Positions 39,499 to 49,221 of a DNA stretch of 64,000 nucleotides are shown here, in pieces. This stretch comes from Fluviicola sp. Lineage in GTDB: Bacteria > Bacteroidota > Bacteroidia > Flavobacteriales_D > Crocinitomicaceae. Under the pieces are notes generated by a model. That model did no database searches and was not told the origin of the DNA. It saw nothing but the letters and a program-made list of their open reading frames with translations. Made by a program: the position numbers and the translations under genes. Positions within the stretch are counted from its first letter, which is position 1. Every line of letters starts with the position of its first letter. The DNA is taken from the NCBI GenBank assembly GCA_029866325.1, contig JARWZO010000010.1:62001-126000 (forward strand), given 5' to 3'.

Positions 39499-39681
39499 GT
39501 TCAAAAACAGATGTTAAACTTTTAATTGGCTCTCAGCTTGCTGCTGTGTTTTGTGGGGTCGCTATTAATCGCTACCCCACTTGTATTAAATCCAGCCAGA
39601 AATCATCACAAAACCACAACATTCCCATAACACCATCCGGCAAACCAACGCTTATTTTTGAACACAGCAATTGAGTTTTCT

Positions 39682-39727
39682 TTACCCGATGGCACAATGG
39701 TTCAGCCCATTGTGCCCGTGCGGGTAA
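39682..39727. repeat. Strong two-stem hairpin/cruciform upstream of ppk1
   Basis: TTACCCG-AT-GGCACAATGG-TTCAGC-CCATTGTGCC-CGTG-CGGGTAA: 7-bp outer and 10-bp inner perfect arms. Confidence 0.75.
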
Positions 39728-39790
39728 TTTGTTGCGTCTCGGATAGATAAAATGCTTAAAACTGAACAGAATAAAGTGCATTTTTGTAGA

Positions 39791-41833
39791 ATGGACTACA
39801 TTAATAATCGCGAATTAAGTTGGTTGTCGTTTAACGAACGTGTGCTACAGGAGGCATTGGATGAAAATGTTCCATTGGTAGAACGCATGCGTTTCTTGGG
39901 CATCTACTCCAACAACATGGATGAGTTTTACCGAGTCCGTGTAGCCAACATCAAGCGTTTGATTTCATTGCAAAACAAAAAAGTTGATGGATTCAAGGGA
40001 ACCCCACAAGATCTCTACGATGAAATTAGAACCGTTGTTATCAAACAGCAACGCTTGTTCGAAAATGCTTACGAGCAAATCATCAAACTGTTTGAAAAAG
40101 ACTCGATCCATCACCTCGATGAAAATTCAGTCGACGAAGAACAGCGCAAAGAACTCACCGAATACTTTCGCAAAGAGATTCTACATGATGTAGTGCCGAT
40201 CATTTTAGATCGAAAAAACGCTTTTCCACGGTTGCGCGACAAAGCCATTTACCTTGCCATTCGCATGCAATGGGATCAAAAACGAAAAGTGCGTTACGCT
40301 TTGTTGGAGATTCCGTCTTCAATTCCCCGCTTTTACTCGTTAAAAAAAGGAGCCAAAAAAGGAATCATCTTATTGGATGATATCGTTCGACTTAATCTGG
40401 ATGAATTGTTTCCGATTTTCACCTTTGATACCATTGAAGCATTTACATTTAAGTTCACACGCGATGCCGAACTGAACCTCGATGACGATGTATCGATGTC
40501 ATTCATTGAAAAGATGGAAAAGAGCATCAAACAGCGTAAAAAGGGCGAACCGGTGCGTATGGTGTACGATCACCGCATGCCGGAAGATTTACTAGAACTT
40601 CTTTTGCGCAATCTCAACCTGAAAAGTGGTATAAATTCCATCGCAGGAGGAAAATACCACAACTTCAAGGACTTTATGCGATTCCCGGATTTTGGGAAGT
40701 CCGAATTCCTTTTTCCGAAACAAACAGCCTGCACGCATCCTGATCTTGAGGGACATCGAAGCATCATCAAGCAAATCATTCGCAAAGATATTTTACTTCA
40801 TTTCCCTTATCAAAAGTTTGATTATGTGGTGGATTTGCTGCGCGAAGCTGCCATCGACCCGAAAGTAGAATCCATTAAAATCAATGTTTATCGCGTGGCC
40901 AGCCGTTCGCAGGTCATGAACGCATTGATCAATGCAGTAAGTAACGGCAAGGAAGTAACGGTTGTATTGGAATTACAAGCCCGCTTTGATGAAGAAAACA
41001 ACCTGTATTGGGCCGACCGCTTGAAAGATTATGGTGCCAAAGTTTTGTATGGATACGAAGGATTAAAAATCCATTCCAAATTGCTGCAAATTCGTCGTGT
41101 TTCCGAGAAAAAGGAACAATTGATTACGTATGTAGGCACAGGAAATTTCAACGAACGATCTGCTGAAATCTACACCGACTTGGGTCTTTTGACCGTTGAC
41201 AGACGCATTGCCCTAGAAGTACAACATGTATTTCAAATGATGGAACAATCGTTGCACCACCATACGTTTCGTTATTTATCGGTTTCTCCGGTTAACTCAC
41301 GTCGCAAACTGCTCGGACTGATTCAAAACGAAATCAAATTCGCCCAGAAAGGATTGCCTGCTAAAATTCAGCTGAAAAACAATAATCTGGTCGATAATAA
41401 ACTGATTGAGAAATTGTACGAGGCTTCCAACGCTGGTGTAAAAATAGAATTGATTATTAGAGGTGTCTGCTGCCTGGTTCCGAAAGTGAAAGGAAAAAGC
41501 ATGAACATCGAAGCTATCAGTATTGTGGATCGTTATCTGGAACATGCGCGGATGATGATTTTTGCCAATGGTGGTGAGCCGTTGTATTACATCAGTTCAG
41601 CCGATTGGATGGAACGAAACCTGGATAAACGAATCGAAGTGGGAACACCGATTTTTGATACCGATTTACAGCAGGAACTGGCTGCCATTTTCCAAATGCA
41701 ATGGAATGATTCTGTGAAGGCGCGCATTCTTGATAAAACGCAGCGAAACAACTACAAACAGGTCTCAGGGCCTCCGTTTCAGTCGCAGCAAGAGCTGTGG
41801 AAGTATTACACGGCAAAAAGCAAGGAAGATTAG
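39791..41833 (+). CDS. ppk1: Polyphosphate kinase 1
   Basis: YINNRELSWLSFNERVLQEALDENVPLVERMRFLGIYSNNMDEFYRVRVA; KINVYRVASRSQVMNALI; IHSKLLQIRR; YVGTGNFNERSAEIYTDLGLL. Confidence 0.96.
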   Translation: MDYINNRELSWLSFNERVLQEALDENVPLVERMRFLGIYSNNMDEFYRVRVANIKRLISLQNKKVDGFKGTPQDLYDEIRTVVIKQQRLFENAYEQIIKLFEKDSIHHLDENSVDEEQRKELTEYFRKEILHDVVPIILDRKNAFPRLRDKAIYLAIRMQWDQKRKVRYALLEIPSSIPRFYSLKKGAKKGIILLDDIVRLNLDELFPIFTFDTIEAFTFKFTRDAELNLDDDVSMSFIEKMEKSIKQRKKGEPVRMVYDHRMPEDLLELLLRNLNLKSGINSIAGGKYHNFKDFMRFPDFGKSEFLFPKQTACTHPDLEGHRSIIKQIIRKDILLHFPYQKFDYVVDLLREAAIDPKVESIKINVYRVASRSQVMNALINAVSNGKEVTVVLELQARFDEENNLYWADRLKDYGAKVLYGYEGLKIHSKLLQIRRVSEKKEQLITYVGTGNFNERSAEIYTDLGLLTVDRRIALEVQHVFQMMEQSLHHHTFRYLSVSPVNSRRKLLGLIQNEIKFAQKGLPAKIQLKNNNLVDNKLIEKLYEASNAGVKIELIIRGVCCLVPKVKGKSMNIEAISIVDRYLEHARMMIFANGGEPLYYISSADWMERNLDKRIEVGTPIFDTDLQQELAAIFQMQWNDSVKARILDKTQRNNYKQVSGPPFQSQQELWKYYTAKSKED

Positions 41834-41868
41834 CGGCAATCGTTTTCTTTATACAAAAAGTAAGATAG

Positions 41869-43779
41869 CTAGTCGTCTCTTCGGCGAGATTCAGCCATTT
41901 CACGGGTAATCAGCGGTAAAAAGATTTCCACTTGCACTCCACCCGAGTTACGCTCGCGAATAAGGTAGCTGGCGCTTGTTTTGTTCATCTTATTGAGCAA
42001 GTAGAATCGATCTTTGATAATTTCAGAAGCACGCGCTGAGGAAACCGATTTTAGACCTTTTCCATTGTCATCAATGCGAATGTGAAGTTCGTTTTGTTGC
42101 TGTTTGAACGCAATGGTAATTTGCCCATCATGATCGAGGTTTTTAAATCCTTGTTCGATGGTACTTTCAATAAACGGTTGCAAAATCATAGTTGGCAAAC
42201 ACACATCCGATTGATTGATGTGATCGTCGATCTCAAAATTGAACGTAAATCGCTGTTTTAAACGATCGCGTTGCAATTCCATGTAATAGGTCAGGAAATC
42301 GATCTCTTTATCTAAGGTTAGAAAATCGTCGTGCGAGCTATCGAGCGTTTGTTTCATCAACTTGGTAAACGAAGCCAGTTTTTTCGCAATTGCCGCATTA
42401 GTAGGATCATCAACCGCCATTTTCTGGAGATTATTCAAAGCTTTGTAGATAAAATCAGGATTGATTCGCGCACGTTGCAGGCGTTGTTCTACTTCCAAAC
42501 GTTTTTGCTTTTGTCGAATGTTTTTCTGACGGAAAATGATAAAAATATAGCACAGCAATAGGGCCGAAATCACAATTCCTACCGTGATGAGTTTTGAGCG
42601 CAGGTTTCCAATTTCGCGTTGTTTGGTCAACAATTTACGGTCTTGTTCGTATTCCGAATCGCTTTTCGCTTTTCGCACCCGATGGTACTTATCTTCCAGA
42701 TCGCTGTTGTAGCTGGAAAGTTGATCGTTTTTAATTTTGAGAATACTGTCACGCATCAACGCCAAATCTTCATATACAGTGAGCGCACGCTCGTATTCTC
42801 CGTTTAGTTTCGAGCAATTGTAAAGCAGTTCCAACGCATTTTTCAGCTTGTAAGGATTGCCAACTTGCTTGGCGTAAGTCAGACTCGAATCGGCGCAGGA
42901 GTATGCTTTCTCGTACTTTTTGAGTTCCAGGTAAATATCAGCCATATCCGAATAAATACCTAAACGTTCGCTGGCATGTATTTCGGGCAAGGTAAAATAA
43001 AGGGCGCTATCGAGGTAAATGAGTGCTTTTCGGTAATTTTTTTCGTGGTATTGTTTGTCTTCCAACAAGTTATACCCACGAATAAATCCTTCAGGATACT
43101 TGATAAGACGTGCCAGTTCAATTCCGAAAGTGGCCATGTGTTCGGCAGAATCCAGTAATGCGACATCATTGGTTACCTGAAACTGGTAATAATAGCGGGC
43201 CGATAAATTGTAAAGCGATTCTACTTTGTTTTGACCGTTGGGCAATACCATTACCAGCGGATGCGCCTGTTTTAAAGCTGTTCGGGCACGGTCCTCCTGG
43301 TTGAGTTTGGATTGAGCGTTTGAAAGTGAAAGCAACACATGTGCCTCTAGGGTTTTGTTATCCTGACGTGCCAGTAATTTCGATGCTTTGTTGTAATGTT
43401 CGATTGCGCTTTCATACAAACCGTTACGCAAGAAATAATCTCCGTAACTGATCGTGTTTTCGAGGTAATTAATGCTTTTGCAATGGATGCTGTCGAGCAT
43501 AAATTTTTCACGATCCAAGAGAATCTTTGCCCATTCGTAATTTCCTGAGCGGAGTGCATGGACGGCTTTCAGGTGAACGGCATACGATTTACAAACGGTG
43601 TTTTTGCTCTTTTCAAAGACTTTACTTTCCTTGAGCAGTTGTATTTCCTTGTACTCGGTAACCGCATCAAAATCGCGTCGTTTCACAAAATCCTCTACCA
43701 ACTGGCAATCGCATTTCTTCTGACCGAAAGAAACAGGTGCAGTTGCAAGAAAGAACAAACCGATTAACGCAATCTTCAT
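41869..43779 (-). CDS. Membrane sensor histidine kinase with TPR repeats (LytS-type catalytic domain)
   Basis: Signal peptide MKIALIGLFFLATAPVSFGQ; TPR-like region; TM; RINPDFIYKALNNLQKMA and MILQPFIESTIEQGFKN (degenerate His_kinase motifs). Confidence 0.88.
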   Translation of the reverse strand: MKIALIGLFFLATAPVSFGQKKCDCQLVEDFVKRRDFDAVTEYKEIQLLKESKVFEKSKNTVCKSYAVHLKAVHALRSGNYEWAKILLDREKFMLDSIHCKSINYLENTISYGDYFLRNGLYESAIEHYNKASKLLARQDNKTLEAHVLLSLSNAQSKLNQEDRARTALKQAHPLVMVLPNGQNKVESLYNLSARYYYQFQVTNDVALLDSAEHMATFGIELARLIKYPEGFIRGYNLLEDKQYHEKNYRKALIYLDSALYFTLPEIHASERLGIYSDMADIYLELKKYEKAYSCADSSLTYAKQVGNPYKLKNALELLYNCSKLNGEYERALTVYEDLALMRDSILKIKNDQLSSYNSDLEDKYHRVRKAKSDSEYEQDRKLLTKQREIGNLRSKLITVGIVISALLLCYIFIIFRQKNIRQKQKRLEVEQRLQRARINPDFIYKALNNLQKMAVDDPTNAAIAKKLASFTKLMKQTLDSSHDDFLTLDKEIDFLTYYMELQRDRLKQRFTFNFEIDDHINQSDVCLPTMILQPFIESTIEQGFKNLDHDGQITIAFKQQQNELHIRIDDNGKGLKSVSSARASEIIKDRFYLLNKMNKTSASYLIRERNSGGVQVEIFLPLITREMAESRRRDD

Positions 43780-43973
43780 GGGTGTCAAAAATCCACTCAA
43801 AGTTAGGTAAAATCTACAGTAAAATGCTATTCAACTCAAAGCCACAACGTTTTTTTGAAGGATAGACGTATTAAGGTCACAAAGGTCTTCTGCCTTAATC
43901 TACTTTGTGTTCTTCTAACCCGTCTAATTGTCCATTTTCTTTGTGGCTTTGTGGTGAAAAATCTCCAAACCAA

Positions 43974-44004
43974 AAAGAGACACTACTTGTGGTAGTATCT
44001 CTTT
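43974..44004. terminator. Hairpin terminator
   Basis: AAAGAGAcACTACttgtGGTAGTaTCTCTTT. Confidence 0.65.
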
Positions 44005-44048
44005 CCTGACTGTTTTTACTTATGCTACGAAATCAGCCAACCTAAGCG

Positions 44049-44858
44049 TTAAAAATTGTATGTTAAACCAAACGTTAACGGATACACCGCTGCTGTTTTA
44101 TCGGTGTCGAACAATGGAAGCACATTGTAGTTTGCAAATACTCCCCAATCGTTGTAACCCATCTTTACTGCGGCATCCAAACGGAAGGCGTTTAAGGCGT
44201 AAGATCCCTTAATTTTTTCTTTGCTTTCACGTTTATCTTCCTCAATAGTGCGTTTTACACTAGATCCGATGCGCACTCCTCCGATCACTCCGGCTGCAAA
44301 GTAAAACCCTTCATCGCCTTCACCTTGTGTACAAAACTCTATCATCAATGGTGCTGTAAGGTAAATTGCACGCAATTTGTTTTTCTTGAAGTCATTGATC
44401 GTATCGGTTGTTGCCCAGAGTGAATCGGCATCTACGTTGAGTTGGTATTGTCTTAACCCGATTTGCGTCCAGTTAAATCCAAGACCGGTAGTGATCCCAA
44501 CATAGTTTTTATAGATTTTAAACTTGTGTTCCAACAGGTTGAGGTTCCAGCTGAAAGAACGTCCCGGATCGTTTTCCCACTGTGGATCACTCGGAAAACT
44601 GCTTTTCATGGCATCGTTCAACAAAATGGTTGGTCCGAATTCCAAACCTGCCCAGTGAGCTTCAATTTCAGCTTGTTCTTCTTCGTCCGGTGCGGCATCA
44701 ATCGTATCGCCTTCAATGATTTCAATATCTCCACGAGAAACGATGATGAATTCTTTCTCTCCTAAATTGATACGGGTAGTATCGGGTGTTTCTTTTTCCT
44801 GTGCGATGATTGTTCCGATGAACAATAAACTGAATACGCTTGTGTAAATTGCTTTCAT
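44049..44858 (-). CDS. Outer-membrane beta-barrel protein (PorT-like)
   Basis: Signal peptide MKAIYTSVFSLLFIGTIIAQ; barrel-like strands ending in FGLTYNF. Confidence 0.65.
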   Translation of the reverse strand: MKAIYTSVFSLLFIGTIIAQEKETPDTTRINLGEKEFIIVSRGDIEIIEGDTIDAAPDEEEQAEIEAHWAGLEFGPTILLNDAMKSSFPSDPQWENDPGRSFSWNLNLLEHKFKIYKNYVGITTGLGFNWTQIGLRQYQLNVDADSLWATTDTINDFKKNKLRAIYLTAPLMIEFCTQGEGDEGFYFAAGVIGGVRIGSSVKRTIEEDKRESKEKIKGSYALNAFRLDAAVKMGYNDWGVFANYNVLPLFDTDKTAAVYPLTFGLTYNF

Positions 44859-45304
44859 GTGTTCTATGTTTTTAATGTGTTTTTCTTGTTTTTCGACTGT
44901 CAATCCGTTGGTCGACTATCGTGCTGTTTGATTGTATGACCAAGTAGGTGGCATTTTGTTACAGCGACTTTGAAAAAAAGTAGAAAAAAACTTAAAATAA
45001 TTTTTAAACAACTGTTTTTCAAATACATAGTAATATTGCAATATCACGCGAAAATTGCATTTCAGGACTTCGAATGTTGCCGGGCTCAAGTCAATTTGCT
45101 GTTTTATTCCCACAGATAACACGATTTTATGAGCCATTCCATTATACACCGTCAATCATTTAATCAGTCAGCGATTCCTTAACCCATTGATAACTTAGGC
45201 ATCAACCAAAATTTGTAATCTTACTAAATCCATTAATCGTTTATGGAAATTGAACGTTTACAGCATCTTAGGTGTAGTAGTATACACGCTAAAACAACAC
45301 TGCC

Positions 45305-46210
45305 ATGAAAAACATCGGAATCCATGAGCCTTGCTCTGAAAACTGGAACGAAATGTCACCGAATGAAAAAGGGGCTTTTTGTCAGAAATGCGCTACGCAG
45401 GTATACGATTTCACCAATAAAACCAGCCTGGAAATCAAGCAGACATTGCGTGAACTGATCGGTCAGCCGGTTTGTGGCAGAATCACCGGTCCACAGGAAG
45501 CAGCGCTAAACGCAGAGTTTGAGTTATGGAACCAAAAATCAAAACGCCGTTTGCAAAGCACTTTAGTTTTCTCATTGATCGTTGTTTTCGGGTTGACCTT
45601 ATTTAGCTGTTCACACGAACAGGATAAACAACAAATAGAACAATTGCAGGCAACGGCAATGAAAGCCATTGAAAAACAACAAGCCGGACAAACCGATTTT
45701 TCCGAAACCAACACCTCTGGTAAATCAATTACTCAGGAAATTGAAATCATTGAACCCGTAATGACTAAAATGCTTATTGAGGAAAAGCTGCTTTTACACA
45801 ATGAAACTATTGAAGAAGTGGAAATAATCCGCTACACAGATTATGGCGGGAGTTATGGTGGTGCAATGGAGTACAGCGTCACGTATCGCGAATTTTTAAT
45901 GGCTGAGGCTGAATTGGCTCCCGAATACGATCAAGAAGGCCGATTGATCCCAATTGAATTTTCTTCAATCGTTTTCCCTAATCCGGCGACAACCGAAACA
46001 ACTTTTGAACTGGCCGTTCCGGTTACCAATCAGTTTGAAATCAGCCTCTACGATATGAACGGAAAATTCATCCAATCAATTCACAGCGGCGAAATTCAAC
46101 GTGGAACATTTCAGCAGCAGATCAATTTAGCTGATCTGAATCCGGGAATTTACTTGGTTACTATTTTCTCGAAAGACTACAAAGAAACCGTTCGCATCAG
46201 CAAAATCTAA
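45305..46210 (+). CDS. Four-Cys N-terminal domain / TM / T9SS sorting domain protein, paralog 1
   Basis: N-term IHEPCSENWNEMSPNEKGAFCQKCATQVYDFTNKT...CGRITGPQE; TM LVFSLIVVFGLTLFSCS; C-term FPNPATTETTFELAVPVTNQFEISLYDMNGKFI...GIYLVTIFSKDYKETVRISKI. Confidence 0.85.
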   Translation: MKNIGIHEPCSENWNEMSPNEKGAFCQKCATQVYDFTNKTSLEIKQTLRELIGQPVCGRITGPQEAALNAEFELWNQKSKRRLQSTLVFSLIVVFGLTLFSCSHEQDKQQIEQLQATAMKAIEKQQAGQTDFSETNTSGKSITQEIEIIEPVMTKMLIEEKLLLHNETIEEVEIIRYTDYGGSYGGAMEYSVTYREFLMAEAELAPEYDQEGRLIPIEFSSIVFPNPATTETTFELAVPVTNQFEISLYDMNGKFIQSIHSGEIQRGTFQQQINLADLNPGIYLVTIFSKDYKETVRISKI

Positions 46211-46222
46211 AAACCCCGAATC

Positions 46223-47131
46223 ATGAAACACATTGGAATCCAAACACCTTGCTCTGAAAACTGGAACGAAATGACTCCATCAGAAAAAGGAGCTTTCTGT
46301 CAGAAATGCGCATCGCATGTGCATGATTTTACCCAAAAATCTACGCGTGAGGTTAAAGAAACGCTGAGATCTCTCATCGGGCAACCCGTTTGCGGACGTA
46401 TGACCGCTGATCAGGAAATGGCACTGAATGTCGAGTTTGAAACGTGGCAATTTCAATCAAAACATCAATTTCAACGCGCTCTTGTGTTTTCATTGGTGGT
46501 CGTTTTTGGGTTGACGCTTTTTAGCTGCTCGAATGAGCAGGATAAGAAAAATGTGCGTGAAATTCAAGAGACTGCTCTACAAGCCATGAATAATCTGTCG
46601 GTTGGAGAATTGAACAATGTTCCGGTTGATATTGTAGCTTCTAATTTTTCGGAAGTGCAATTACCGGTATTTTATGAAGAAAATCAACTAGAGCAGTATA
46701 TGATAGAAGCTTCTAGACCGATTTTATTAGTAGAAGAAAATCCTGATATAACAATGGTAATTGACAGAAACTATTATTTGGGCGGTGTCGGCTATTCCAC
46801 AGATTACATTGAATACTTAGTTTCCGAAAAACCAATTGTTGAAGAAAGGGATGAAACGGGTCGTTTGATTCCAACAAAATTTGCATCACTCGTATTTCCA
46901 AACCCTGCAACTACCGAAACAATGTTCGAGTTGGCCGTTCCTGTTACCAATCAGTTTGAAATCAGCCTCTACGATATGAACGGAAAGTTTATTCAATCTA
47001 TTTATAAAGGTGAAATTCAACGTGGAACATTTCAGCAGCAGATCAATTTAGCTGATTTGAATCCCGGAATTTATTTGGTGACCATTTTCTCGAAAGACTA
47101 CAAAGAAACCGTTCGCATCAGCAAAATCTAA
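46223..47131 (+). CDS. Four-Cys N-terminal domain / TM / T9SS sorting domain protein, paralog 2
   Basis: IQTPCSENWNEMTPSEKGAFCQKCASHVHDFTQKS...CGRMTADQE; LVFSLVVVFGLTLFSCS; C-term nearly identical to paralog 1. Confidence 0.85.
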   Translation: MKHIGIQTPCSENWNEMTPSEKGAFCQKCASHVHDFTQKSTREVKETLRSLIGQPVCGRMTADQEMALNVEFETWQFQSKHQFQRALVFSLVVVFGLTLFSCSNEQDKKNVREIQETALQAMNNLSVGELNNVPVDIVASNFSEVQLPVFYEENQLEQYMIEASRPILLVEENPDITMVIDRNYYLGGVGYSTDYIEYLVSEKPIVEERDETGRLIPTKFASLVFPNPATTETMFELAVPVTNQFEISLYDMNGKFIQSIYKGEIQRGTFQQQINLADLNPGIYLVTIFSKDYKETVRISKI

Positions 47132-47135
47132 CGCC

Positions 47136-48047
47136 ATGAAACACATTGGAATTCAAACTCCTTGTTCGGAAGACAGAGGCAATATGACACCCAACGAAAA
47201 GGGTTCTTTTTGTCACAAATGCGCCAAACAAGTCCACGATTTTACCAACAAATCGACAGGTGAAATCAAACAAATCTTCCGTGATATGATGGGTCAGGAA
47301 ATTTGTGGCAGAATGACTTCAGATCAGGAAATCGCACTCAATGCCGAATTCGAAGCGTGGAAATTTCAATCGAAACAAGGGTTTCAGCGTGCCATGGTGT
47401 TTTCGTTGGTCGTTGTTTTTGGATTAACACTTTTCAGTTGTTCAAATGAGCAGGACAGGCAACAAATTAAACAAATACAAGCCGTTGCGTTGAATGCAAT
47501 GAACGTTTCAGCTGGGGAAACACCTGATTCCAAATCTATTGAACAACAAACACTTCATGAAAATGAGGTGCTGCAGTTGAAAAAAATCAGAGGTAAATAT
47601 GAAGCCTATTTAGAGCCAGATTGCATCTATGATATTGAATACGCCATTCCGGAAGAACAGCAGATTATCTACCAAACACAAATCGACGGTGGAATCGGAA
47701 GTAGCATGGAATACCGGGATTACCTGAGAGCAACCGATATTAAGGTAATTGATGAGCAAGAATTGGATGAACTCAGACAAATCATTCCAACCGAATTTGC
47801 AGCAACCGCTTACCCAAATCCAACAGCAAACGTTACCACTTTCGAACTAAATGTTCCGAATAAAACCAGATTTGATGTTGGTTTGTACGACATGAACGGA
47901 AAGCTGATTCAGAAAGTTTGTGACGGAAAAATCAACCGTGGCACGTATACGCAGGATTTGGATCTTACGAATCTGAATCCGGGAATTTACCTGTTGATCA
48001 TTTCCTCTGAAGATTACAAAGAAACCATTCGCATTAGCAAGATTTAA
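47136..48047 (+). CDS. Four-Cys N-terminal domain / TM / T9SS sorting domain protein, paralog 3
   Basis: IQTPCSEDRGNMTPNEKGSFCHKCAKQVHDFTNKS...CGRMTSDQE; MVFSLVVVFGLTLFSCS; YPNPTANVTTFELNVPNKTRFDVGLYDMNGKLI...GIYLLIISSEDYKETIRISKI. Confidence 0.85.
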   Translation: MKHIGIQTPCSEDRGNMTPNEKGSFCHKCAKQVHDFTNKSTGEIKQIFRDMMGQEICGRMTSDQEIALNAEFEAWKFQSKQGFQRAMVFSLVVVFGLTLFSCSNEQDRQQIKQIQAVALNAMNVSAGETPDSKSIEQQTLHENEVLQLKKIRGKYEAYLEPDCIYDIEYAIPEEQQIIYQTQIDGGIGSSMEYRDYLRATDIKVIDEQELDELRQIIPTEFAATAYPNPTANVTTFELNVPNKTRFDVGLYDMNGKLIQKVCDGKINRGTYTQDLDLTNLNPGIYLLIISSEDYKETIRISKI

Positions 48048-48065
48048 TACAAACCCTGCCAAATA

Positions 48066-48100
48066 AAAAAGCCGATATCAGTTGAAGTGCTATCGGCTTT
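48066..48100. terminator. Bidirectional hairpin terminator
   Basis: AAAGCCGATA ... TATCGGCTTT with an A tract on one side. Confidence 0.75.
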
Positions 48101-48142
48101 GAACTTTATAAACTTATTAAACTCTTTAACTGGTTAACTTGG

Positions 48143-49042
48143 TTATTTCGGTGCTTTCTCCGGATCCAACAAGTCGTAAAACTGATCCAGTTTCGGCATA
48201 ATGATAATGCGGGTTCTGCGGTTGATGGCTTTGTTTTCAGCTGTATCATTCGGCACGAGGGCATTGTATTCACCACGACCGGCAGCAATCAAACGATTCG
48301 GATTGATATTGAAATCTTTCTGCAAAGCCCGCGCAACCGAAGTAGCTCGTTTCACACTCAAATCCCAATTGTCTTTCATGCACGAATTCTTGATCGGATC
48401 GCTGTCGGTATACCCCTCAATCATTACCTCCAAATCGGGACGTGATTCGATGATTTGCGCAATTTTCGCCAACACTTCTGTTGATTTACCGGTCAAATCG
48501 GCACTTCCGCTCTTGAACAACATTTTATCCGATAGGTTTACCATTACCACCGTTTTGTCCACTTTCACCTCTATATCCTGATCATCCAATCCTTCTTTCA
48601 ACACCCCTTTCAGGTTTACCGCCAGAGCCAGGTTGATGGAATCGGCTTTTGACTTGGCCGCTTGCAACAAACGGATGTATTGATCCTTTTGCTCTAACTG
48701 AGCCAGTGTTTCTTTGATATTGTCATTGGCAGCTTGTGTAATAACTGTCAAATCACCAACTTGCGTCAACTGTTTATCACGAACGGCTTTGCAATCTTCC
48801 AACTGTTCTTTCAGATCTGCAATTTGATCGGTTTTGGTAATGATAGAAGCTCCAGCAACAGTCAGTTCACGATCCAAACGAATACGGTCGTTTTCGCAAT
48901 TGGTTAATTTTGCCAAACTTTCGTCGTGCTGTTTTTTCGAGTTTTCCAATTCGGTTTGTAAAGTGGTGTATTTTTTCTTGCTAACCACACACGATGAAAA
49001 CGTTAGAGCAACTAAAGCTGCCACAGATAAATACTTGATCAT
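48143..49042 (-). CDS. OmpA-family lipoprotein with coiled coil
   Basis: Lipoprotein signal MIKYLSVAALVALTFSSCVVSKKKY; OmpA-like LEVMIEGYTDSDPI...WDLSVKRATSVARALQ...GRGEYNALVPNDTAENKAINRRTRIIIMPK. Confidence 0.92.
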   Translation of the reverse strand: MIKYLSVAALVALTFSSCVVSKKKYTTLQTELENSKKQHDESLAKLTNCENDRIRLDRELTVAGASIITKTDQIADLKEQLEDCKAVRDKQLTQVGDLTVITQAANDNIKETLAQLEQKDQYIRLLQAAKSKADSINLALAVNLKGVLKEGLDDQDIEVKVDKTVVMVNLSDKMLFKSGSADLTGKSTEVLAKIAQIIESRPDLEVMIEGYTDSDPIKNSCMKDNWDLSVKRATSVARALQKDFNINPNRLIAAGRGEYNALVPNDTAENKAINRRTRIIIMPKLDQFYDLLDPEKAPK

Positions 49043-49221
49043 AGTCGATTTATTTTGGATAAAAATACGAACAAGCACTTTACGCTTTCCATTAAACAAC
49101 CGCGGTTTTTTAGAATAAATGCTAAAATCAGACGAAAAAACAGTTCAACAATCAGAATTAACGCGTGTTCATTTAGAATTCTTAATTAAACACCTATTTT
49201 TGCGCATCATTTGATTTCACT

